Origin: Blattamonas nauphoetae
Lineage: Eukaryota; Preaxostyla; Oxymonadida
Direction of reading: 5' to 3'
Length of the DNA stretch: 64,000 nucleotides
Assembly: GCA_033064195.1 (NCBI GenBank)
Contig: JARBJD010000059.1
Location: 124,001 to 188,000, forward strand
Shown: one piece after another, positions 12,001 through 20,400 of the stretch
How the letters are laid out: each line of letters opens with the position of its first letter
How positions within the stretch are numbered: the first letter of the stretch is position 1
Made by a program: the position numbers and the translations under genes
The notes under the pieces: generated by a model
Told to the model about the DNA's origin: nothing
The model's database searches: none
The model's input: the letters and a program-made list of their open reading frames with translations, nothing else

Positions 12001-14144
12001 ACAATGTCACTCCAATCGTGTTTGTGCTGTCGGCTGGAGCTGACCCACAGCAGATCTTGAAGGATTTCTCTGTCCAGATGAAGAAGAAAGACAAGATGTT
12101 CACACTGTCTCTTGGTCAGAACCAGGATGTCCCTGCCACGAAACTGCTTAGAGAAGGGCAGGAAAGAGGAAACTGGGTCTTCCTTCAGAACTGTCATCTT
12201 TACCCGTCTTGGATGCCTGCCATGGAGGAACTTCTTGAAGCCACAAACCCAGCCACAACTCACCCCGACTTCCGTGTCTGGCTGACGTCCATGCCAACTC
12301 CAACCTTCCCTGTGTCGGTTCTTCAGAACGCTGTGAAGATGACCAACGAACCACCAATTGGAGTGAGGGCTAACTTGCAACGAGCCTTCCTTCGATATTC
12401 CGACGACTTCGTTGAGGGGCCAGGTGCTCCTGTCCACTGGCAGCGTCTTCTCTACAATCTAACATACTTCCACGCACTCGTTCTGGAAAGACGACAGTTT
12501 GGACCGCTCGGATTCAACATCCCATATGAATTTAATGAGAGTGATCTTCTGATTTGCGAACAACAACTCGAGATGTTCTTGAAACAGACTGTTGACAAGT
12601 ACAAACTGACAGCCGTCAACGACAACGAAGCAAGCGACGAACCAATCGAGTCCTCAACTCAACGCCCGCTCTCGTCGACAAGCAATGCGACAGGCCGAAA
12701 GGGACAATTCAGCAGCCGGCCAACGATCCAGAAAGCGAAGAAAGGAACAAAGAAAGGAGGGCCTGCTGTGGTTGTCAAGGAGGAGATCGCAGCCCCAACA
12801 ATGAAACAGGTTTCAAGCGAAGTGATCCAACAGATCAATGCTCTCATCCCGTGGAAGGCCCTTCGATATATCACTGGAGAAGTAAACTATGGAGGACGTG
12901 TGACAGATGATTGGGATCGACGAACACTTCTGTCTCTTTTGGATGAATTGTACACACCAGAAGCTCTTGAGAAAGAAGACTTCAAGTTGAACGGAATTCC
13001 CGCTCCTCCGTTCAAAAACACGCCCTTCACAAAAGATCAGTTCTTGAAATACATCGACGACTCGCTAGAAACGAGAGATCCTCCTGAGTTGTTCGGATTG
13101 CACAAGAATGCTGGCCTCACCTTGCTCAGACGTCAAGCACAGAGCTCTCTTTCATGGTTGGTGCAACTTCAGCCAGGTATGACCGGATCGGGCGAAGACT
13201 CCAATGCAAAGGTGATCGGACTCGCAAACGATATCCTCTCTCAGCTTCCTCCGCAGAACTTCGACATTGAAGCGATTCGAGAGAAGTATCCAACCAAACA
13301 CGACGAGTGTATGAACACTGTCATCACTCAGGATCTCGTCAGATACAACAAACTGTTGAAAACAATGCGAAGCACCCTGACCGAAACAATCAACGCTCTG
13401 AAGGGTCTTGTCGTGCTCTCTTCTCAATGCGAACAAATCGCCCTTAATCTCACCGCCGGTCTTGTCCCCGAAGCGTGGGCACCTGTCTCCTACCCATCAC
13501 TGAAACCCATCGGCTCGTGGGTGAGCGACTTGAAACTTCGCTTGGACTTCATGCAAAATTGGGTGGATAACGGCCCACCACCAGTGTTCCCTCTCCCATT
13601 CTTCTTTTTCCCGCAGGCTTTCTTAACCGGAACACTTCAGAACTGGGCTCGTTCGAGACACATCCCAATTGACTTGATTGAATTCGGGCATGTCATTGTG
13701 GAAGCAGACCCGACAACCATCACATCTCCGCCAGCCAATGGAGATGGCTGCTACATCACTGGACTGTTCATGGAAGGAGCAAGATGGGATCCAACCACAC
13801 ACACAATCGGCGAATCAGAGCCTGGAGAACTAATGACCTCTGTTCCAGTGATCTGGCTGAAACCGAAGGAGAAGGAGAAGAAGATAGCAGATGATGGAAA
13901 GGCATTTGGAAAGAAAAACGAAATTGGAGGCGAGCCCATCCCTGACTCGGCTCCAGAAGGAATCGTTAGAGATCTGGGAAAAACTCTTTATTCTTGTCCA
14001 TGTTACAAAATCAGCACGCGAGCTGGTGTCCTCTCCACCACAGGGCATTCCACTAACTATGTTCTCACACTCAAACTACCGTCGAATGTTAAGGAATCGC
14101 ACTGGGTGAAGAGAGGTGTTGCTTTGCTCTGCCAGCCTGATTAA
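36..14144 (+). CDS. Axonemal dynein heavy chain, single-headed inner-arm type (possibly 5' partial)
   Basis: Motor ATPase that drives flagellar bending. A single open frame of about 4,702 codons holds the N-terminal tail, linker, AAA ring, stalk and C-terminal domain. Four P-loops are visible: GPAGTGKTET (about residue 1756, AAA1), GLPWSGKTQ (2038, AAA2), GGSTGTGKTAT (2463, AAA3) and GVGGSGRKS (2819, AAA4). The AAA1 Walker B is CFDEFNRID near 1806. Stalk coiled coil and microtubule-binding region lie at about 3065-3400, AAA5 follows, and GCYITGLFMEGARWD near 4571 marks the axonemal C-terminal domain. CVVFNC plus FFKGLAMNGAWSCFDEFN resembles single-headed inner-arm chains (DNAH1/3/6/7/12 group) more than outer-arm chains. 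A Glu/Lys-rich low-complexity insertion sits at about 750-890. No intron is needed over 14 kb. The frame is open to the window edge, so the ATG at 36 may not be the true start. Confidence 0.95.
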   Translation: MIPGITTPLDPPSLVTNREKWMPELFAEKYKKNPSLIQPFMGIRKVFIQHALYSRSNAVKAMHAIQAIWYHLKASDFVDLEVNKRLREQELAEKQKTPSVSGGEEGDQPKVQELDTLGTLEARDYLNHQQQHISSVTDLLLFTWIPTVTKALRDLVPNFEELLGLDTRKRRNISTPKTPDMIAGVPEGGSGQLKMVLYVDGDEIEKGKDPEEGLTSLLNSEEEGRLVHFRDSELGRLSKLADMIMREQVHGLIERSLLNYREMIVEGYRHYADLHFMHMKKLANDFLLALKERKKFYFEVFTADQYVTALQDVNMIRDKIAQQENKGMDALLAKQALKNKNTIAAPSEPSSGETTDRKKNDASGVATKTNTAPTTGRKVTEEQLEFPPHTSIFSPNFNPTLDDFIWIGSMLSRTNELIEYAHLYHDYSMEEKLIEKQRYEKMGMLLPPERSGSARKGLGSGRGSKTNTPRTPNSANVAFSDNNQPQTPSSIQTSNQQRPVIKGKDGLTRSQRRAQTEAASNETYQVPPPPGPIEPKMEESDSTDPVDEAIRQVSFVGKKAAFTDNLLQKVDPFYWSERTFIPFPCPAPPLILVALHLVEDGATFPDEPDHLHLSTLTFNTPRANETGTVGHHVEVVPAVEYVGMLASYTLCQMQVDAGNNIPKLESSFAAELSLPVLPTVPIARLNESFKVVRKEISDTVDLAMRPPLQVKSLYDALQEEVIDCMRHPQIKLKEHYMTTVEKRKQMELKLAELKKKGQWDVEDEKEESESEEEDEKNDDEEGGDNNKPKKESNKKKKKNEEDQDIIKFRIEGRDKIRGRQKKISKKSTASSANLPALKDGKGKAKAKGRGRPVPKKEEKKEESEEGSDNEGEKEEENPELFDYEDENGCFLGETPLESWTRHMKEEMKDIETELQRYENLIKRIEEITQDIVPCGLIAVNTVPIKEKLKGVVSKMLKDALEGIAKQININNEITLKRFQTLTDRAAKNPASVEDLFELLNEKDDSDKEIPHLEHEIMRSFAALELISKRMKVERHVITLLCQTQQAPSKMELVQEDQGLRLSGVRKELEEKHRSEMATFVESMDALSADVDSLVKFSRLSDTDEASQKVYGIKSRIDRCQQQAQVFNAHEKLFGWQETTFPTLAAIQRSFDPQYQLWSCAHQLSQNYEEWTEGPFLKLNPFDIEEKMNEWNKTAFRLIQKPFKDMSNPRGVAQAIRDKLDDFRPNLALIQALRREGMQERHWEEIAKQTQLPVKPTMEMTLNYLIDMGLPKFMEIIESVSATAASEYKLDRELSEMEEAWKLLDFQTIAHKDTKTYVLRAVDDIIQLLDDQLVSTQNMTGNPHIAILEPKRKLWEQLLVLVRDTLESWLRCQIAWMYLEPIFASPDIQHQLPNESKRFFAVDTMWRATMAKVVKTPRILPLLRREKNNMVLAFNNANKELDEVQKKLDLYLETKRAAFPRFYFLSDEDLLQILAKTKEPQAVQPHLRKCFEGINKLTFEGEGESCIVHSMISAEGEEIKFDKQVLAEGAVEQWLLNVEAMMRQSIRKQIQDSLTAYNQTPREQWVLKWPAQVVIAVNSIMWTRQVGEALKKGLNAVQNLEGKLSKQIEDIVHLVGSSGKSMEKDAGDEAGEPVDNAGEDGMEQEDGMDDPKMGVVNLTALNRTLLGALLTIDVHSRDSVSYLLQSQADFDSFEWTSQLRYYWIDGNVRVMQNAANLPYGYEYLGNTPRLVITPLTDRCYMTLTGALQMNLGGAPAGPAGTGKTETVKDLAKAIAKQCVVFNCQEGLNIDAMSNFFKGLAMNGAWSCFDEFNRIDIEVLSVVAQQISCIQEAVRGKQTNFNFQGSEISLDPSYAVFITMNPGYAGRTELPDNLKALFRPMSMMIPDYALISEISLFSCGFTKGRVLAQKMVATFQLCSEQLSSQDHYDFGMRAVKTVLNAAANLKRAAGPDDTEDELVLRALKDSNVPKFLNEDLPLFDGIIGDLFPGVKLPNPDYKNLHTAVVDAAKEFNLQPVDALIFKCTQMFETTNVRHGLMLVGLPWSGKTQVSKVLQRAMTLLSQRGVPDFVPVHMHKLNPKSITIGQLYGVFDERSHEWSNGILARVVRDCAIDESGDLHWIVCDGPVDALWIENMNTVLDDNKKLCLPNREVIIFTEQMKMMFEVADLSQASPATVSRSGMVYMQPTTLGWKPLVVSWLQILHQKLNPMSFGEKQADYKKRCDTTLKLLTCEAEMKQKLEAKLGSTATLPALEKQKSVNSLELAKMTKTGTMAALQLKHFFQTKLLGLFEWLVPSMLDYVAHHCHEQLPVEEHGKVNGICTLFESIFSELIKDEDEAAMTQASLTVWLECGFLFSLIWSMGGTILGSEREAFSEYLRGLLMGGGEEKDQHPNFVKFQKPLPDTGSVFDFVFDKKTNNWVPFNSIAPSFSIPDDAQFHEVIVPTTDSIRATFLLNVLLNHGVPAMFGGSTGTGKTATIKSHVESLEARTWEPLFINFSAQTSANQTQDMIDAKLMQRRTNLFGPPGGKRLVTFVDDLNMPAPEKYKAQPPLELLRQLIDQHGWYNRKDLVFKTIVDVNLIGAVAPPGGGRTQVEPRLAVKFARFVMPDMDNTTLTQIFQTLNGWILSHMPSSMRRMNETIVEAATHIYFTISENLRPTPAKSHYTFNLRDLSKVFQGIAQAGLGGSADDNNPVIADQDQLVRLVLHECDRVFGDRLMGVEDKTWFRKMLGETSTTYFKKDYEEILKSRDGNVIIFGDFENNGRYEEITSIQQLHQTLLESLDGYNSLHNSAPMNLVLFTQAIQHVARILRVVRTPKGHCLLIGVGGSGRKSLAQLATHIADYLMHQIRPTKGYGWAEWREDIKTLLLRTGRDEKDMVFLISDDQIKEDSWIEDISGILNTGTVPNIFEKDEQEELIQTLTPLAQQVGKASSPAAVYNFFADRCQQHIRIIVAMSPLGESFRNRLRMFPSLINCTTVDVFEEWSQDALDAVSKQYFMEGDGLGAFDLEFLMKLANGEIRSEADKDKPPSTSPKIDEEDVMNKIASFLVKVHQHIQQKAKQFMNEERRVYHITPTSFLNFLKITSSVIREKRQGIIGTKKRYIGGLDVLKKTEESVKGMQDELEEMVPIRKQFHQETMDLMKTIEVDQKVASENKNQVEAEEKIVLEQESEAKALSDDCEEQLNAALPALNRAKEMVAKLDKKMIDEMKQMKHPPSGVKLVMEAICVMKSVKATPVRNASGRTEMDYWESSKKVLADSKFVNWVFQFNAEEQLTDEIVKNMQPYLKNPDFVPEIVKNHSAAAANLCGWAHAIVDYYEKIKIVKPKKAALEQAKITLADLKARLQEKRDVLTQIEANLKSLMEKYDAAVEKRDKLAEQVAQYEKKLGLAKAVITGLGGEKSRWQAEAKAQDEKMITLTGDVLLSAASLAYFGAFTMKYRTDVTKFIKQEMGTISFLPCSATAGLIETLGVPVTIRQWQIASLPNDNFSTENGIIGTYGQQWPLFIDPQGQANKWIKTLEKGPNFRVFRPDAKLVQNIEAAVRYGWTVLIEGVTESIDSALYPLLSKAVYRSKGQLLVRLGDSDVEYDPKFKLYLTTKYPNPNYPPEISTKVCLVNFTLTPAGMEDQLLGMVIQSEMPAMEEQRNKLIVENAEALAQKQAAEDGILEMLTEPNVDLLADATLVDKLRDSKDLSTSLDMKMAENAKIQQKNNESRKAYTPIASHGSALFFCIADLRNIDPMYQYSLTWFIGLFTQTLANEPPNSDQADKILSIIDHLTEVIYDNVCRSLFQEHKIFFAFLLAMTIEQLHGKIDRAERSFLANGPSTLTTRHQNPDPTWITERLWRDISGICELKVFEDLDTNFVKRLGVWKKWMQTGNEPEQQKPKPGSVSGTATPNVPGQGQQPSGDAGSAGQPGPDGEAPKEGEEDETLASAEFKIPPLPRPYSEKASPIARLCLLRVLHPDWLPYAITDYVKTHLGERFTTPPPFDLQAAYLDSNNVTPIVFVLSAGADPQQILKDFSVQMKKKDKMFTLSLGQNQDVPATKLLREGQERGNWVFLQNCHLYPSWMPAMEELLEATNPATTHPDFRVWLTSMPTPTFPVSVLQNAVKMTNEPPIGVRANLQRAFLRYSDDFVEGPGAPVHWQRLLYNLTYFHALVLERRQFGPLGFNIPYEFNESDLLICEQQLEMFLKQTVDKYKLTAVNDNEASDEPIESSTQRPLSSTSNATGRKGQFSSRPTIQKAKKGTKKGGPAVVVKEEIAAPTMKQVSSEVIQQINALIPWKALRYITGEVNYGGRVTDDWDRRTLLSLLDELYTPEALEKEDFKLNGIPAPPFKNTPFTKDQFLKYIDDSLETRDPPELFGLHKNAGLTLLRRQAQSSLSWLVQLQPGMTGSGEDSNAKVIGLANDILSQLPPQNFDIEAIREKYPTKHDECMNTVITQDLVRYNKLLKTMRSTLTETINALKGLVVLSSQCEQIALNLTAGLVPEAWAPVSYPSLKPIGSWVSDLKLRLDFMQNWVDNGPPPVFPLPFFFFPQAFLTGTLQNWARSRHIPIDLIEFGHVIVEADPTTITSPPANGDGCYITGLFMEGARWDPTTHTIGESEPGELMTSVPVIWLKPKEKEKKIADDGKAFGKKNEIGGEPIPDSAPEGIVRDLGKTLYSCPCYKISTRAGVLSTTGHSTNYVLTLKLPSNVKESHWVKRGVALLCQPD

Positions 14145-14252
14145 GTTCTTGGATTTGGGGGCACGTCACGAGAATTGATTCATTGTATATTAAGAGTTTG
14201 CTCAATGTTGTTGGACCATTCATGTGTCATAAACCTATTCTTTTTTTCAAAC

Positions 14253-15648
14253 ATGAATTCGGACAGTCCCCGGGAAGTCCATTCATTCAAATTGTGTGTC
14301 CAAGTTGAAACAATCCAGGACTTTTCTCTCCCATTGGATCACATTTTTCTCGTTCTGGAACTGCCAAAAGCAACATTGCCACAAGATCCAAATCCACCAA
14401 CCCCTCCTCAATTCCGAACCAAAGATCTCTATATCAAACCTCAACAACAGCAAATTTCTGTTTCTCAATCGGCCTCACCTTTTACGTATGAACTTACACC
14501 TGCTGAACTTAGGGAGTCATTCGTCGCAAATGATCTCGTGATTGAAGTCTGAATTTTCTGATATTCTCACACACATTTACAATTAGCTTTGGTTTCATGA
14601 TGATAAAGCTGAAGATAATCAAGACATCCTTGTTGGACTCTCAACTGTGAACCTTCTGTCACTTCTCAATACTGGTTCGTTGTCATTTGATTATGATATT
14701 CTTCACAGATCCTGTTCGAATTCAGCCAAATGTTGTGCATTCAATGCATAGACAATGCTCAATTGGGTCATACACTGAAGATAAAAAGGAAATCAAGCAA
14801 GTTTGACATCATCATTTTATTTCTTCTCTCAGATTTGCACAGCCAATCTCTTCATTATGGTTGAAGACCTAGGAACGATTCTGCCGACAACTGCATCAAA
14901 TTCTGTCATCATTCCCCTTGACATCAACGAATGGGTCCTCATCTTTGTTTTTTGATTATTTTCAGGAAGATTTAGAAGTTTTCAAGAGGAATGAAGAAGA
15001 TAAGCATGTGTTAATGCTCAAGCAGAAAGCAGCAGCAATTTCTGCGTCTTTGGAAAAAGAAATCAAAGCCAAGGTTGAAACTTTTCCTTTTGATTCGTTC
15101 CAGATTGAGGAAGAAAAGCAAATCCTTCTTGAACAAATCCAAAAAGCAAAAAATGATCTTGATAGTGTCAAAGAGTATCGAAGCAAAGTCCTTGTCCCAG
15201 AACATCACGATGTTTACCCTTCATATCATCAATTCTCCAGCTACTCACGTCTGTTGAAGCAAACCAGCAAACTCTTGATCTCATCAAGCTTGAACGGGAG
15301 GAAAAGAAAGCTCAATTTGAACGCATTCAAAAAATGCTCAAGACAGAGACAGATGAAGAGGTTTTCACATTCATTCCTAATCTCTTCAGATAAAGCTTCT
15401 TGATGGGAAAATTGCTCATTTGCAAACAACTTTTGATCGAAATAGACAGATACTAGCAGCAGATTCGTCAAGAATGACTCAGATCAACAAAGTTTGCAGC
15501 TCTTCTTTCACCATCATCTCCTCAGCTACGAAGCGATATTTCAGTATCCAAAAACAAAGTAAACATGTTAAAACAAGAATATAGTGCCATTCAGAGCGAA
15601 ATTCAAGTCCTTGAATTCAAAAGGGCTGTAGATTCGTCAAGAAACTGA
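14253..15648 (+). CDS. CEP120-like centriolar C2/coiled-coil protein, 8 exons
   Basis: No long frame exists here; the gene appears only after removing seven short introns. Exons: 14253-14546, 14587-14674, 14709-14800, 14833-14934, 14966-15211, 15241-15360, 15390-15491, 15526-15648, giving 388 aa. The N-terminal half looks like the CEP120 C2 domain: IELWFHDDKAEDNQDILVG matches the VELWHKDK...LLGIARIQLS region of animal CEP120, and ANLFIMVEDLG matches its ADLSYTVTLEDYG. The C-terminal half is charged coiled coil, as in CEP120. It is shorter than animal CEP120 (about 990 aa) and lacks the first C2 domain. CEP120 acts in centriole elongation and ciliogenesis, which fits the dynein and NME7 neighbours. 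The start ATG and last exon are the least certain parts. A generic C2-coiled-coil protein is the alternative. Confidence 0.68.
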
Positions 15649-15906
15649 GAACTTGACAACTGTTCGTACATTTGTTGCATCGATATCGATATCTTTCTTT
15701 TTCTCTCTTTATTATTGTTTCTTGCCGTGCTTTCTCCATTTTGCATCGCGGTTCATCATTTTTTTTCATGATTCATCTTTCTTTGACAACCCTCTTCGTT
15801 TATTCGTTTCAAGCGCTTCAATAAGAACGTTTAATCATATACTCTTGAAGTAGTGTGTCGTCCTGCAGAATCTCAATCTCTTCGAAAAACAACCCATCAC
15901 TCGTTC

Positions 15907-17329
15907 ATGTCATCACAAAGAGGGGATGATGACATGAAATATACATTCAATGCCGAATGGTTTGACCCACTAGCATCCCTTGCCAAACCATTTTTGATTT
16001 CATACTTTCCATCCAACAAAACCGCTGAAATTGTGTGTTTCAACTGTTAAAGCCTATATATTCGTTTTTTATCTTGTTATCATCCACTTTCGTTGCTTCT
16101 GATCTGTTTTTGTCGTAGTTTGATCTGAAGAACCATCGACTTTTCTTAAAACGATCTCTGTGTGAGAATCTCTCACTCGACCAATTCAAACTTGGAAACA
16201 CTGTCGAAATCTATTCTCGAGCATTCAAGTTACTTGACTATGCTGATCCATTTACAAAGTCATCTTTTGAAGTCCAGAAAGAAAGATGCTGCGTCATCAT
16301 CAAGTCGGAAGCATTTGACTATATTGGACAGATATATTCAGCTTTTGAAAGAGAAAATTTAACAGTTGCTCAACTTCGCACGTTTCGACTGAATGTTAAC
16401 CAGCTAGATGAATTGTTCATCGCACTCAGTGATCATCCACAGTTCGAGTACGCTTTTCTTCCTTTATGAGTGATATCTCCCTTAGAGACCTTCTCAATCA
16501 TCTTTCCAATGACATTATTGTTGCAATTGATATAGTTGGGGATCGCTGTCTCACGCACATCAACAATTTGTTGGGTATGTTCTTTCACCTCTCCTCTCAC
16601 GAATATCCCTCAGGACCAGAAGATCCAGAGAAGGCCCGTAGAACAGCTCCAAATTCAATTCGAGCAAAATTTGGAGTCGACTGGGTACACAATGGGGTCT
16701 ATGCCTCGTACGATGCGGAAGAAACAAATCACATGCTGTCGTTTCTCTTTGCGTCTCTATGGCCGTGCACAGCGATCAAGACAAACTGTACATTTGCTCT
16801 GATCCTCCCACACGTTCTTCGAAACAGTATGTCGTTCTTCTTCCTTCATGCGCTCACTATCACCCAGAACAATTGGGAAATGTCCTCCGAGATATCATTG
16901 AAGAAGAAGGATTTGATGTCAGTGCAATGGAACTGTTCATTCTCCCCAAAAAATGTGCCGACGATTTTTTCAGAGTTTATCACGGAATTTGGCGGGACTA
17001 CAGTGTTTGTCATCTTCTCCATTCATCATCGTGGTCTGATCGATGTTCATCGCAGGCAAAAATCGATGAGGTCTGTTCTGGCCCCTGTCTTGGCCTCGAA
17101 ATTCGAGGTGAAAATGCTCAGAAGACATTCCGGCAATTCTGTGGACCGTATGATCCGGCGATTGCCAAACTTCTCGCGCCAAACTCGCTTCGGGCCTTGT
17201 ATGGTGAAAATAGAACAAGAAATGGGATTCATTGCACGGATGTGGTTGAAGATACAGTGTTAGAGGTTTGTTCCTGACTGAACTTCACTCTTTCAGTGCG
17301 AATATTTCTTTGATTTTCTGCAGGTGTAG
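15907..17329 (+). CDS. NME7: Nucleoside diphosphate kinase 7 homologue (DM10 + two NDK domains), 7 exons
   Basis: Exons: 15907-16032, 16119-16447, 16486-16574, 16614-16826, 16868-17004, 17056-17265, 17297-17329, giving 378 aa, close to human NME7 (376). The N-terminal DM10 domain is clear (FNAEWFDPLASLAKPFLISY, then FDLKNHRLFLKRS). NDK domain A follows (RCCVIIKSEAFDYIGQI ... NSIRAKFGVDWVHNG), then NDK domain B (GFDVSAMELF, SGPCLGLEI, CGPYDPAIA, NGIHCTDVVEDT), ending LECEYFFDFLQV. The catalytic His is kept in domain B (IHCTD), but domain A has Tyr at the matching place (NGVYASYD), so A is probably inactive. NME7 is an axonemal microtubule-inner and gamma-tubulin-associated protein, which fits the dynein/CEP120 neighbourhood. 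The ATG at 15907 was chosen because it precedes DM10 directly. Confidence 0.9.
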
Positions 17330-17483
17330 GTTCTCGTGTTCTGTTTTATCTTTTGTTCATTTCACGTAGGATTTGTCATCAAAATGATTCACGCTCTGTG
17401 GAATCAGAAATCGGTGATAAGACAGTATTTGCATGAATATCTTATCCTTTTAGCCCAATAACTCGAGTTTCAGGGTGGTCGAC

Positions 17484-20400
17484 ATGATCGTCCCATCATT
17501 CTTGTCAATGCGACTCCCCCTCTTTCACCTCCTCATTCCATGGATTTCTTTTTCATGCTCTTCTTATGTTTGTTCAACAAGCCATCTATCACACATTCTC
17601 TCACACTGTTCCACTCATCCTTCTCAAAATCAAAATTCTGTCCCTGATACTCCATGTTACGTCTCACCATCAGGTGTTGACAGTTCTGAATGTGGATTTG
17701 AAGGAAGAATAACATGTGGGAGTGTTCCTCAGGCCATAAAGAACCAGCTCATTCGTTCAGAACACCACGTTCTGAATGAACCAGCCCAAGTCTTTGTTGA
17801 AACGTCTGCTCCCCTAAACGAAAGTGTCACTGTCACATATTCTGTTCATCTTTCCAAATCCCCTCAAAACGTAACCGAAAGTCTCCCTGAAATCATTGTG
17901 ATGAATGATGGATCATTCGTAATCGAATCAAAAGTTGTACACTTTATTGTATCGTATCTTGATTTCAAAATTGATGGTTTAATCCCACCTTGTTGTGTTT
18001 TTTCCCATCGATATGGAAGTTTGGAGATTATCTCGTGTTCTATCAGAACTCCATCCACAGCTGTTGATACATCTTGCTCGATCATTGAATCTCGTGATTT
18101 TGTCGGTCTAACGCTGAGCTCATGTGTTATTTCCACTTTCAGATCATCTGTTGGAGCTATTCTCGCCGCAGAACGGGGCCATGTCACTCTGATTCATACC
18201 AAAGTCGCTAATATTCTAACTACAGGACATGTGCCTATCAGCATCCTTAAATGCACTTGCTCTTTATTCAACCTCTCTCTTACGGAAGTTCATTCAGAAT
18301 TGCATGCTCCGATGACCTTCAATTCCATTTTTTTTGATCTTTCGGAAAAACTCTCGTTTTCGAACTGTTCTTCCAAACTTGCTGTTGGTGCTCTTTGGAT
18401 TTCTCTTGACTCAACAGGAGATAACACCTTTCGTGATTTCCACTTTGTGAACTGTTCTTCCTCAGTGACAACAGAGCCTTCATCGTTCCACCTCGTCGTC
18501 TTCTCTGATTCGATCCATTACAAACTTCAGGATCTGACTTTTTCAGGAACAACACAAAATACATGTCATTTCCAGATTAATGAGAAAGGACCTTTTCTTC
18601 AAAGCCGACTGGACACCATCCAATTCGATTTCTGGACACAGCCCCAACTCTATCTGTATCTTTCAAATCACGAGTCGGGATCTGTTCAACAGCCACTTCT
18701 AAATGTTCTCCGGAGGCAGGCGACTGATGCCTTTCTGTGCTCAGTGGACAACGAATTCACTTCGAATTACGACTCTCCCAACTGTGGAGAAAACACTTTA
18801 GCGTGTCAATCATTATCATATGCCCTTCAAGAACTGGATTGGACGACTGGTTCGGTGAGTAATCGTCAAATAAGTGTCTATCTTGCAGCGGAAACAAACC
18901 AATGCTCTCTTCTCAACATTTCTGTGTTTGGAATACAAAACGATGATTCTTTGCTCGTCTCAACTGATGATTCCTCATCATTCACTCAGGTTTATTTCAC
19001 ATGTTCGGGAATTGTGTCGTTTTCTGGGTTGAAAATTACCCTTCTCGACCAACTGTGTCCAACCCTCTTCCAGACACTTTCCGACCAACTCTCAATCCAC
19101 CAATGTTCGTTTATCCCGCAGTCTCCGACTAGTTTAGAGACTTTACTTGTCCATTTGGTGGAGGGAGAATGTGTTCTGAGAGATATACAAATAAATAGCG
19201 TGCATCTCTCAAATTCGATTGTTCAGATCGAAGAGAACACCACTCTCCAAATCCACCTCTGTTCTTTCACTGACCTCTCGTTTTCCAATCCTCTCTTCGT
19301 CACCCACTCTGATCAAGACCAGCCGCTTGACGAAACAGAAAACACAACCACGTCGACCATCACCTTCAGCCAAACAGAAATTTATTATTCAGAAGACCTT
19401 TCTGCTGACTACGTCCTCCTTTCCTTCAACCGCAGCGAAGTTGTGTTCTCTCAGGTAATCATCACTGGTCCTGATCGTGTGTTCATCTCTCCAAATCAGA
19501 TAGCAAAGTCGGCACAGCACCAAGCGGTCCGAACGAATCATTATTCATCAACTGAGAATCCACCATCTCCTCACGAAAACCAAGAAAGTGTCTGTGAATG
19601 GACAAGCGGCGCACTTCATCTGATTTTGTGCTCATCCAGCCTTTCGAATGTCACTCTGTCTGGACTGACACAAGGCTCCATACTTCTTGAGCGCGGAAAC
19701 CTCACCTTGGAAGACGTGCTGTTCACACACAACGGAAAGACGGAGGGGATGGTTGGTGCTCGACGAAACATCGCTTGTCTTGATGATGCAACGGTTCTCG
19801 TTCAACATGTCGTCACTGAACGATTGATCGAAGGATTATGGTTCACGAGTGATGGAAGCTGCACTTTTGCATATGACGACGAAACGACGGAGGTCTCTCG
19901 CGCGTTCTTCTTCCGTCCCCGCATCACTGAAGTTGTCGCAGATGGTTCCCAACTCACAATTTTTGGAGCTGGCCTCTTCCCGTGCGGGCTGATGGTGTCT
20001 CTGCGAGCATTCGACATTTACGGGTTCCTTGACCAGCAGACAGATTGCTTCGACATCGAAACGCATGATGGGACGACTCTCACATGCCAGTGTAAGACAG
20101 TTCGACTTCAGGAAACGGAGTGTGAATGGCAAGTTGTGATCCGAGCTGGCACAGAAGATGATCGAGAGCAGTTCATCGTCCAGGAGAGAGTGACACACGT
20201 TCAATCTCCCACACAGACTCCGATTATTATTCTGATTGTTGTCATCATCGTTCTTTTTGCGGCAGGCGTCGCTCTCGTTGCTGTCTTTATTCTTCAAACA
20301 GTCAGACGAAAGAAAGAGAACAACCAGCCATTTCAGCAAACCAATTTTGAAATGGAGTCATTCAACCGTTCCAGCCCATCTCTCTTTTCTGATCGTTCGT

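Noticed and set aside
15649-15906. Extension of the CEP120-like gene or an extra exon
   Set aside because: The sequence is T-rich with no frame that continues the coiled coil after the TGA at 15646-15648.
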